Made by a program: the position numbers and the translations under genes | Shown: one piece after another, positions 45,356 through 55,161 of the stretch | Layout of the letters: each line of letters opens with the position of its first letter | How positions within the stretch are numbered: the stretch's first letter is position 1 | The notes under the pieces: generated by a model | Databases searched by the model: none | Seen by the model: only the letters and a program-made list of their open reading frames with translations | Told to the model about the DNA's origin: nothing | Source of the DNA: Gelatoporia subvermispora B | Lineage: Eukaryota; Basidiomycota; Agaricomycetes; Polyporales; Gelatoporiaceae | Length of the DNA: 55,161 bases | NCBI GenBank assembly: GCA_000320605.2 | Contig: KB445827.1 | Location: 49,829 to 104,989 of the forward strand | Direction: 5' to 3'

Positions 45356-48300
45356 CCTACAAAGTGCTAGAGTAACAACTGCATATCCTCATCCGTGTTG
45401 AACGCCTGCGCGTGGGATGACTTCTTGACTTGTTCTTGACTTGTCGTCAGCGTTGTGCTCTTAAAGCATCCAGTACTCGAGCGAGATGGTGCTGCACGCA
45501 TTGGCTAGGTATAAGAACGTGAAAATAGGCGTTATCGCCTCCTTGTGTTTGACCGGGACAGAGAGCCGTGTTATCTTCGCCCACAGCGCCTGCTGACATT
45601 TGAGAGCGCTTGGAGCTGTGAGGGAGCGACTGGCTGAGGTGAGAGTCAGAGGGAGAGTCAGCATTTGTTATCAAGGGCATGCTGCAGAGATACGAACTAA
45701 ATTAGCATGTCTTGCCTCGCGCTAGCCTGAAGGCATCACTAGGGACATAAAAGAGGACAGTTGCTTTATTTTAACCTGATATTTTCCGAAATTGGCAAAG
45801 AACATTGAATCATTTCTCGCTATTTCTTCAGCATTACCACATCTCAGACATGGATCTATGCCCACGGTGCGTTGTACTAGGAAGGTAAGAGGACGTGCGA
45901 GCAGCCCCCGCTGCGGTCGTAGTCGACTTCCCCGGCCAGAGTCATGTCCTAGACGTCTCGGCGGACGCCGTCGAGACCGAGTGCAAGGCCGGAGGATACG
46001 GCCCGAGCATTTAGGGCAAGCGCAGTATGACGCCATAGCTCTGGCTTCGAGGACGCAGCATTTTTTGTGCCTTTGTCTGCTGCTCACGATCGCCCGCGAG
46101 CTCTCTGGCCGTCGCAACGCGTTTCCGCCGCTTCACTCTGGATCTGCTGGTACCATGACGTGCCCTCTGTGCGATCTTTACCTGACTTTCTATGGGGCCA
46201 TCTCGATGACAAGGCAGGCTCAGAGCTGGACTAATCCGGCGTCAATCTCTGCGGCATAAATGCGCTCCATGGACCCTCTCTAGGTGCTTGGGCTGGGCCC
46301 TGTCTGCCCTTCTGTCTTCGGTTGACCAGGTATCTGCATTCCGTGCGCTCAGACTCCTCCCTCTGAGCAGCAACATGGCTGAACGATCTTTGTCCCAGCC
46401 GGCACACTCATGTTTTCTTACTGGCTTCTTGTGCTTCTACGACGAGCTCACTACAACCCAGCAGACTGACGCTCGACTATTCAGATTCTGGAGGAAGAGA
46501 CACGGGTAGCCTCGCAGGTACGTTTTGTTCTATATACCCTCTCCTCTTTGATTTCTACAGCAAAGCCCGCTGTTTCCTGTTCTGTGTCCCCCGTTCTGTG
46601 ACGATACAAGGTCGCCCTACGGTTACCTCCAATCACGTCCGGGGTCTCAGTAGCCGTAGCAGACGGCTCACATCCGCCCTCTCCTGAGCTCCACTGCTTC
46701 GCTTCATTTGGATGACCTTCCGTTCTACGACTATACCTTTGGATAGAATCTCTCTTCAGGTTCTGGATCGTCGGATCGGATCTTATGTGTGGTAATGATA
46801 CCTGGTACCTGTCGCTCCTCTTGTACGCTGTTTTTCGGCACATGTACCTTAGTTCAGAAATTTATTGCGTTGCTGCCTATGTTCTGCGTGTTCTCTGGCT
46901 GTTCTATCCGGACAATATTTCTCTGCACCTTCATGTGAGCCATCTTGAGCCATCTTCCGGATCGTCCAACGTTGCGCTTTGGTCGGTCGTTTGACGTGCA
47001 TACTCTAATCTCAGTTCAACATTGCCGTCGCCTACGACAGATGTAGCGGCGCGTTACAAGCGCGGTCTCTCGCTCGACGCCTCAACCCGCGCCCGTTCAA
47101 GACGAGAGAACTGCGAGCGCGACTATCAGACGTATAGCCGGGTATGCTCTGAGCATTGAATGGGCTGAGTCTGGTGCGTTTGGTCGAAGCTTACCCAGTA
47201 TGTGCTTCTCTCAGACAGACCTTTGAACAGAGCAAAGAATAAAATATATTATATTCAGCGTGACTGACGTTCAGCCGAGCTCTATTCTGGCTTCTGCATC
47301 CGATTGCTACAATGCCCTCCTCTCGTCAGAATCGATCCGATCAGCGGCTCGATAGATGCCCGATCCCTAGCAGCATGTACATCGGAGTGCACGAGAGCGT
47401 ACCCAACGCTTGCATCGAGACGCGCGTGATCTGAGCACCAGAGGCACCGTGCGTACCGTAGAGCGGATGCCGAGGCGATGGTGTCCGCAGCCCCCGCTTG
47501 ATTACCGACGTGCATGTGGTTGGCTGTATGTGCCGTTGTTGCTGGCGGCTACGCATCCTGGTAGACGGACGCACGAGCACTCAGATTGCAGTGAAACCGA
47601 ATGCTTACGAGGTACGCACCTCTGTGACGAAGTGCGCGACTCCCGATCTATTGACCTGCTAGCACTTTGAGATGCTCAAAATCGGCACTGTCGTCCTCCT
47701 GAGTGATTGAGGTCACCCACGCAGTGAAAGCGGAGCTGGCAGTCGATCAATCCGGGTTGGGCTCGATCGAGACCGTATCGCGGAAAGAGCTCGTGTGATA
47801 TCCTGTACTAGCAGGTTCCCACTCCCATGAGAACTCATATGAGGACTTGGCCGAGCAAAGACAAGGATAGAGGGGGACTTGAGTGTGAGATGATTCTACG
47901 TACCTTGGACAGTCATCAGTGCGCCATCGTACATGTGTCGATTCTGGTCCTGTGCTGATCGCGTTCATCATCTTATGTTTCGCAGCATGTCTGTGAGAAA
48001 GGCCGGTGCTCATGGGGTCCGTCCGTCTGATTGTACTGCTGAGGTCAACAGCGATAGCGGGTGCAACCAGGTGAGATATGTCTCAGTCTCCCAATTGACC
48101 GCGTCGCGCTCATGCACACTAGGGCAAGTTTCAGACGTCGGATACTCGGGCGGTAACTCTAACCTGAGAGCTCGCAGAGATCACAATGTTTATGACACTC
48201 CGTAGATGGATGTACCACAAATATTAGATACCCCGTTGTGCCATGTGCTAAGCGATTAATCCCGTCAAGGGTCCCCTGGTAAGTGAATGGTACGCCGGTG

Positions 48301-48632
48301 ACAGCGTTCAATCGGTGAATTGGCACTCCTGCGGGAAGTGGATGATAGTATCCAAACGCAACCTGAGGCTCCTCAGACTCGAGCTATCCTTAGTGTGCTA
48401 ATAGATCCAGATCCAGTATTGACTGGGACTGCTAAATACGGTCCAGCAATAAGACTCACGTATTGCGGATGAGCGCTGCATACCAATCTGCAAGCGTGCA
48501 TTCATTCTGCTTCATCTCGCTCGAATGGGCGGCCTCGTGTCCACAGCATGGTACACTGCCTCATGCATGCGCTCTTCTGTGCGCTCAGCCCCCTCCATTC
48601 ACTCCATCCTCTGAGCAGCATATTTGATATCC
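45356..48632. other. Gene-poor region between the NACHT genes
   Basis: No firm gene. A minus-strand stretch near 46050-45880 has ACPKCSGRILRPC followed by a basic run. It vaguely recalls zinc-finger N-termini of agaricomycete transposon proteins, but no transposase follows. The rest has only short, non-conserved ORFs. Confidence 0.35.
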
Positions 48633-51285
48633 ATGTCGCAAGAGACTGACCCTCCGGGATGTGGATGTTGGAGGAAGGGTTCCCGAAGAGAGAGAAGAGA
48701 GGTCAATAGTCATCTCGTCCTTATCGCGCAGAGGACCTGACGTATGTCTGATTTGTAGCCTAGCGACGCAGCCGATGCGCTAGTATCCAAGCTCAAGGCT
48801 GCTCTCGACGTCGCAGACGAGATCCTGTCAGCTGCCCCCATACCGGGCGTTGCCTACGCAATGCCTGTATTGAAGAGCGTGGCGGAGCAAATATCTGTAA
48901 GCCGTCGCACAATCGCTCCATGAAATGTTCTGAATTTTCGCAGCTTATGAGAGCGAATGTCAAGACCAAAGAAGACGTGATTTCCAGGATACAAGCTTTG
49001 AGAGATCTTCTCGTCGCGATTGCGGAGGATGTGACCGCGGAGGTTGGGGCACTATCTCTGGTTGAGCGTAATCAAGCGGAAGGAGAGGTACAGCAGTCCC
49101 CGGTTGTCAAGTGGCGGATTAAGGCGTTCATAGAGTAAGACTCACCCAAGCTCGACTGTTCACCCCCATCTAAGCCGATATACAGGAGGTTGGAATTCAT
49201 ACGCAACTCTGCAGAGGCTCGCCAACGCATCAGATGGTATCAACGATTTTGGTTCGCGGAGCCAGACGCCAAGTTCTTGAAGGACCTTGGTCGGGATATT
49301 GACAACGCGAAGAACAATTTCGAGGTCAATGGTTCCTTATGACCGTGTCGCTATGTTCTTTACTGATAGCGATTTCTAGCTGGAGGGCTCTATTGAAATT
49401 CGAAAGCACGTGGTCGAGCTGGTCATGTCCACCCACGAGATTTGCAGGCAGATGAAGGAGAAAGGTGAAAACTCGGCCGAACCCATGAGAATATTGTCAT
49501 CTTACCAGATGAGGTCCATAGCAATGCAGGAAATTCTAGATGGGCTCAACCCGCTAATGCGTCATATACATCTGCCCTATTCGAGGAGAAATCACGTCTT
49601 CAAGAAGGCACAAGAACCGCAATCCGTGCCGATCTAGCCAAATGGGCAGTGGATGGCGATCCAGGCAAACGCATATACGTTCTATACGGGCAGGCAGGAA
49701 TGGGGAAGTCCAGTATCGCTCACACATTCTGCAAGCAACTTCAAGAGCAGCATTTCGTGTCATCTTTCTTTTTCCTGCGCGGACATGACGCCTGCAGCGA
49801 CGCATATCGCGTCTTTCCCACACTCGCATATCAGCTGGCAGACAGTGTATCAGACCTGCGGACCCACATCGTGGGCGTAGCCCGGAAACATCGAGCAGGT
49901 CACGAACAGCAACTAGATCGTCAGTTTAGGACCTTGATCCTCGACCCTCTAAAGGCCTTGGCGACATCCCCAGCTCCGCCCTCTGTAATCTTCGTACTCG
50001 ACGGTGTCGATGAATGCGCGAATGCATCAGACTCTGTTCCAACAGTGCTGCGGCTGCTGCGCGAGGGAACGCGCGAGATACCATTCCTTCGTATTCTCAT
50101 TGCCACGCGTCCCGAGACATACATTCTGGATGAACTACGCCCATCAGAAGATTCAGACACCATTCATTGGCGCGACCTGCAGAAGGAGGCGGACATAGAT
50201 GATGATATACGTCTCTTCATTGAGATGGAGTTCGAGAAGTGCAAGACAGCCGGGCAGTCCGACCTTCTGGATCGCCACCCAGATGCCACCGAACAATTGA
50301 CACGTTTGTCAAGTGGACTGTTCATCTATGCGAGCACGGTATTCAAGTACATCACCCAAAAGAAACACTTCGCGATCGAACGATATGAAGCTCTCTTAGA
50401 ATCCGATGATCGTCTTGACCCAGGGCAAGCATACCAGAAGCTCGACATGCTGTATGGAGAAATCCTCAAGTATGCGTTTGGCGATACACTAGGACACCCA
50501 AAGCAAATGGCTTACGCACGGCAGATGCTGTGCTGGCTAGTTGTATTCGAGCCGGTACCCGTGATGCAAAGACTGAATGCGGCTGAGCTCGAGATAGTCG
50601 GCGTCCCAACTTCCACTACGCTAGACGTCCTCGACGGTCTTCGGTCCGTCCTCATCCTTGATGGAGGCGTCCAACAAACCACTGAGATTCGGGCCTGCCA
50701 CGCCAGCTTCCCTCAATTTCTCTGTGACAGCGCCCGCTGCACCGATCCCGCCTTCGTCGTCGACCCGCTGTCTGGGCATGCCATGATCGCGACCTCGCTG
50801 TTTGATCTCCTAGCTCGCGACGACGTCGACAGCCTGCGGGATGCAAATGGGCACATACCAGAGATGTGGGAGTATGCCAAATGGTACTGGGATAACCATG
50901 TCCGTAATGCGCGATACACGCCCGAGCTCGGGCGAGCTCTGCGGGGCTTCGTGGAGATGCATCTGGAGAACTGGCTGCGAAAGAAGCATCCATGGGACTT
51001 TGGCTGGGATGTGGTGGCGCTGGTGGACGTCTGTGCAGAAGTTCACACCTGGTACAAGGTGGGCTGAAGTCCACTCCTTGACCGGATCGGCCTGCGCTGA
51101 TATGACACGTGCAGAAGAACGGGCCTGATGACGGGCTCGCAGCAGCGCTCGACACGATCATTGACCGACGGGTCAAAGAAATCGTTGCGGAAGCCGCACA
51201 ATCGCCTGACGAGTTCCTACATTTCCAACTTAAGCGGATTAACGTCTGGGCGAAGAAGGGTTACACACCGGATGATGAGGATTAG
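48633..51285 (+). CDS. NACHT-domain NLR-like protein 2
   Basis: Seven exons (48633-48701, 48759-48896, 48944-49134, 49186-49324, 49380-49464, 49530-51058, 51115-51285) give 773 residues. Intron positions parallel those of NACHT gene 1, and the sixth exon has exactly the same length (1529 nt). Residues 24-205 form an N-terminal helical bundle (LKAALDVADEILSAAPIPGV, VISRIQALRDLLVAIAEDVT), closely resembling the MLKL-type N-domain. P-loop GQAGMGKS is at 261-268, followed by Walker B VIFVLDGVDEC and FLRILIATRP. The tail encodes KKNGPDDGLAAALDTIIDRR and VWAKKGYTPDDED. There is no sensor repeat domain. The ATG at 48633 is the likeliest start because exon 1 splices in frame to the helical domain, but an upstream start is possible. 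Confidence 0.83.
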
Positions 51286-51690
51286 GATGAGGAAGAGGGA
51301 GGAAAGTTGGAGGACGAGAACAAATATAATGCTGGCCTTGGTTCCTTGATGCCATATACTATCTGCGGCAACATATCCCATCTCGTCATACGTTTGAGAT
51401 TGCAATGCATCCATGTCGGAGTCAACAGCCTCACGATGACATAAGCTGCTTTCAGTGTCTTGTGGGCGCATAGAGTGCTGCAGTCTGCATTCTAGTGCAA
51501 AGGCTGCTGCACCAAAAGGTCAAGATAACGACCCAAGGACTATATGGTATTTTTGTATGCTCTAGCATGATTGCACAAAGCTTAATTTGATCTCGTCTGT
51601 CACCTATGTACACGGAGTGTATGTCTATGATACAAGGAATGCAATGGGCGTGGACGGATTAGGGGATAGATGAACTCGGTGTTCGCATGC
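51286..51690 (+). repeat. 3' flank shared with the first NACHT gene, copy 2
   Basis: Counterpart of 43840-44190, with a local insertion of about 50 bp near 51390-51440. Similarity fades after about 51690. Confidence 0.75.
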
Positions 51691-53392
51691 TGGGTAGCAT
51701 CGGTCATGGAGCACCACCGCCCGTCCGCAAACTATGATAGAGCGATGAAAAGTAATCAAAGGTATCATTTGGAAGGGGCTGCTGGAACTCACCGTCACGC
51801 ATACAGTTTGAAAGGAGAGCCGAACGAAACTCGATCAACAGTGTACGGGACACTGGATGTATGCTAGCTCACGTACCTCCAATGCGCGCGCTGAACCCAC
51901 ACTGTGCCCCAAACTCCGACTCCATCCTGAACAACGTGTGACATTATTCATCGAAACCCAACCGCACGAGGGAAGGCTTGGAGTTCGATCGGGTGCTCGA
52001 CCTAGCATGTGACACCGACGTCGTGGAGTAAGGTGTATGGTGACCGGAGATCGGGGGATGTGCCAGACCGCGCGCATGCCATCGGGCAGCAACAGAAGCT
52101 TCTCGAGCGTCGAAGGTGCCGCGAAGCGAGTCTGAGGGATTGAGGAAGAGCGCCGTCGCAAGGCAATGACGCAGCGCTGTCCTCAAGCTGTTAGCGCTTG
52201 ATCACAGCATGACGCGTCCTTTCCGCGTCTCAGAGTCTGCTCCTTCCTGCTGCTCTGTGCTTTCCGAATTGTTGGAGGCTAGTGTAACCTCTCGACGCTC
52301 GAGGCCCACTACTGCGAAGTACTGTCAACATCATGTATATATCAACTGGCACCTTGGCCAGTCGCTCGACACGCACGCTCTGTCTCCGTGAGCGACGACC
52401 TTCGCGCGCTGCACTGCTCGTCGACGGCTCTCAAGCGCTTCAGCGGCAGCACTATAATCACGCCCCACCTCTTCTCCTCCCTCCTGTTGATCGCAGGACA
52501 CTCCCCAGTCCCGAATCTCTACCCCCTTTCCCGGAGCCTCAATCATGACCGCGATCGTCAATGCTATGACCCCCAGCACATCGGACATGACATGCGTCTG
52601 TCTGGAGGCGACAACACGGCCGATCGGTAGTGCAAGAGCATACCGGATATGACTTAGGGCTCCATACGTTTTTGGAACAAGACACTGTGGGAGCCGAAGG
52701 GTAGTGGAGAAGGATATCAAGGTGTGTCTATATCTAGCGTTTGATATACGGTTTGTGCCATGGCTATGCTAAGACGTAGAATGATATACAGACATTTGCA
52801 CTGGGATTTCAGTCAATTTGACATTCGGTTGAAGGACGCCAACAAGTTCCAGTCGTAGCTTAGGTGGTCCACGCACCTCAAGACGTACGGTCTGTGAGCT
52901 GTAATCAACCCTAGACCGACGGTCTCTCGGCTCCTGGAAAAGACTACTTGTGAAAGCCATCCCTGCACACACTTTCGATGAACCCGGTTCAGGACTCTCG
53001 TCCCTCTCGGACTGGTTGGACCCATCGATGCTCTACAAATACTGCACCGGCTTTGTGCCAGTGGAATAGGTATGTCTATCCTCGACGAAATAGGCCATTC
53101 AGCTGACGCACTTCTTCTGTGCGAAGTAAACAAGGCCGTAGTCCGTGACGACCGACCGTTCAACATTCATGCATCGGTTTCAGCATCGCAGCACCACATT
53201 CGATGCATTGGCAATTCAGGACTTGACGTCCCCCACCAGGAGAGACAGTGTCGGATTGCCGTATGACGCATCTACGAGCCCGACCTGAAGTGTTGGCATC
53301 AGACATGGGAGTGTGAGAGCTGGTAGCAGTGGTCGAGGCGTTTGTGATACCTCGGGACGAGCTCAGCTTGTGCGGGCGGGTGGAAAGGGTTT
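51691..53392. other. Intergenic, no gene recognised
   Basis: A plus-strand frame at 53072-53266 begins MSILDEIGHSADALLLCEVN and is mildly protein-like but unassigned. Nothing else is supported. Confidence 0.35.
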
Positions 53393-53990
53393 ACGCGAAG
53401 TCAAGGTATGTATATGCGCACAACCGAGAACGTTGGACTCATTTCCGCGCTCAGTATCACCATGTGCACCCTCCGCATTGACCCGCAAGCGGCCGCATCG
53501 TCAGCGATCCGCAGCCTGCCTACGAGAAGAGACGATCCCTGACACAAGAGAAAAGAACACTGGGATTCAATTTGCGCCGTCGCAGTGCGTTGATGCGTAC
53601 TACCCGAAGTTCTTGTGCGATCTAACAGAGCTACGGTAGATCGGTCCGGGTCGTTTTTGCGCGACTGACGGAGATCAAATGAGACAGGATGGAATATTTA
53701 TTCGTGAGCACATCGATGTTTGCGCCGCGGGAGATAATAGGCTCAGCGTCCATTAGATCCTCGAGGCAGGTCCCTGCACACATCGACGAGAATTCCTGCA
53801 CGCATTAACGCAACGCCAGTAATCGATTCAATCGCATCATTCTATCGTTGGCCCACGAGGCGAGCGCGATGTCCAGTCGCGCGGTCTCTGCCTTTGCGGT
53901 TCCGCTCAGGTGCTCGAGTCCCTGAGTATCTCCTCTGTTACAGCCCACCGTTCATGCCCTGGGGGACCAACAGTCACGCATCCATCGCGT
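53393..53990 (+). repeat. Degenerate copy of the kelch 3' flank, copy 2
   Basis: Counterpart of 39048-39640 in the same orientation, 14 kb away. No kelch-coding exon is recognisable immediately upstream, so only the flank appears to have been duplicated or preserved. Confidence 0.5.
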
Positions 53991-55025
53991 CCCGTTCCAA
54001 CAGCCCGATCTCAGCTCACTGCCTGGGTCCCATCGTCCAAGGCACCTAGCTGCGCCGTCCACACTGCGCCATGCACTTGCATCAGCAAGTCTGCTCACAC
54101 CCGGAGGTTCAGAACCGCACCCACAGACGTGACGCACGACGGCAGACATCGTGCCATGGCGTACAATATTCCCTGTGAGGCCTACCGGTGCGATCACTGG
54201 GCTGCGCTGTGACAAGGTTTGACCATTTGGTGAAGGCTGGCTGTGTCATTCGAGCTCAATCGTCCTCTTAAGGAGATGAGGTAGCGCTTCACCTGGCCGC
54301 GTAGGTGTTTGAGGCACAGTAAGAGCATTCTCTCCATCTCCTTGTTTCGTCTACACCGAGCGGCTTGACTCTCTTGGGTTTGCCTCTGTGCTTTCCGACC
54401 ATTGACCACTTCCTATGTACAGAATCCAGCTTCGGGCACCACGACTACCCGCAACATCCTCTGTGACCTCCCCAGAACACTAGACGCTCCCGGACCTGAG
54501 CTACTACTCTGGATCACCACCAGACCACCGGCGACAAAGACGAGCTACTCGGAGTATTGCACAGCCACAGGACTTCCCGTCACATCCCACTGCGAAAATG
54601 GCAAGGCGGATAATTCTCAAGCTGGTCCTAAGGAGTCATAGAATGAGTGAAGATGGTCCTTAGACCGCTCATACGAGGTGCGCACACGTCTAACTCTGTC
54701 GATTATATAGCAATAGCGGCGTGAAATGTTGTGAACCAATACAACCGTCGGGATATCTGAAGGAGTTCGAGAAGGACGGGATTGATCCAAAAGGTGCGCA
54801 TATAGTCAGCGTTCCAGATGCTTTGATGCTGAAGAGCATTCCTTGACGGGTTATAGACATTCATCGTAATCTTATTCTTCAACTGACGTATTCCCATTCC
54901 CCCGAAGCGCGCCGACGCCTTTTTATTGCGGCACGTGCGCTTCTCAAAGCCCATGAGACATGGACCGATACGAAGCCCTCGGTGTTACACTGGCTTGCTA
55001 GCCGGCCAGAGTTCGATGAGCCATC
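53991..55025. other. Intergenic, no gene recognised
   Basis: Short unconserved frames only. A minus-strand 83-codon frame at 54954-54703 has a basic N-terminus (KRTCRNKKASARFGGMGIRQ) and no recognised family. Confidence 0.35.
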
Positions 55026-55133
55026 TCACTGCAGGTCCTTGCCGTTGGCTATGAGTAATCGAAGTACATCCGCACCATGTGCGCTATTCAATGTCTCGAT
55101 GATCAGGTAGTTCACAGCGTCTGCAGTAATCAT
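55026..55133 (-). CDS. Possible terminal exon of an ankyrin-like protein
   Basis: A 35-codon minus-strand frame reads ITADAVNYLI then HGADVLRLLIANGKDLQ before TGA. The second half resembles an ankyrin repeat (the usual form is G.ADVVRLLLANGADV). The first half alternatively recalls the LisH start of TBL1-like proteins. An in-frame stop lies just upstream of the ATG, and a possible acceptor (GGTAG) sits between them, so it may be the last exon of a gene entering from the right. Too short for a firm call. Confidence 0.2.
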   Translation of the reverse strand: MITADAVNYLIIETLNSAHGADVLRLLIANGKDLQ

Positions 55134-55161
55134 ACTACCTCACGTGTCGGCTCGCACAGGG

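Noticed and set aside
45722..46117. Transposon-type zinc-finger protein
   Set aside because: Only a short CPKC-like motif with a basic run; no transposase or terminal repeats nearby.
49649..49651. GTG at 49649 as the start of NACHT protein 2
   Set aside because: Fungal genes rarely start at GTG, and upstream exons encode a matching N-domain and NACHT entry segment in the same frame.

Overview
The window reads as nuclear DNA of a filamentous basidiomycete, probably an Agaricomycete close to the Polyporales. The evidence is many short introns (about 49-63 nt, GT..AG, a few GC..AG), CBM1-tagged secreted carbohydrate esterases, NACHT proteins with an MLKL-like N-terminal domain, and a Rad5/HLTF helicase with a PARP-type zinc finger. 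No prokaryotic or organellar features were seen. All gene models below were spliced by eye.

Layout. Left edge: the 5' exon of a probable G-protein alpha subunit on the minus strand. Positions 0.4-7.1 kb are mostly a GC-rich, degenerate repeat present in at least four copies in the window. Two copies sit directly upstream of two paralogous MFS permease genes (7.86-10.20 kb and 20.31-22.65 kb). Repeat plus permease forms a segmental duplication of about 4.5 kb. Between the two units lies a 919-residue protein that fuses a DUF2235 (Tle1-like) alpha/beta hydrolase to a seven-bladed WD40 propeller. Positions 22.7-29.5 kb are sparse, with two small secreted cysteine-rich proteins. A CBM1-CE1 esterase (minus, 30.1-31.5 kb) is followed by a Rad5/HLTF-type SNF2 ATPase with about 31 introns (minus, 32.3-37.5 kb). 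A truncated kelch gene sits at 38.1-39.1 kb, and a degenerate copy of its 3' flank at 53.4-54.0 kb. The right third is built around two paralogous NACHT genes (41.0-43.8 kb and 48.6-51.3 kb) in long gene-poor DNA, with a possible ankyrin-like fragment at the right end.

Function. The housekeeping part (G-alpha, HLTF) is interleaved with accessory genes that duplicate and diverge. The most interesting set is immune-like: two NACHT ATPases with MLKL/HeLo-like N-terminal helices but no C-terminal sensor repeats, and a lipase-WD40 protein with nearly identical blades. That architecture resembles fungal NLR and allorecognition systems, with sensor and executor functions on separate proteins. This reading is inference. 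The permeases, the CBM1 esterase and the small secreted proteins fit nutrient acquisition by a wood- or litter-decay fungus.
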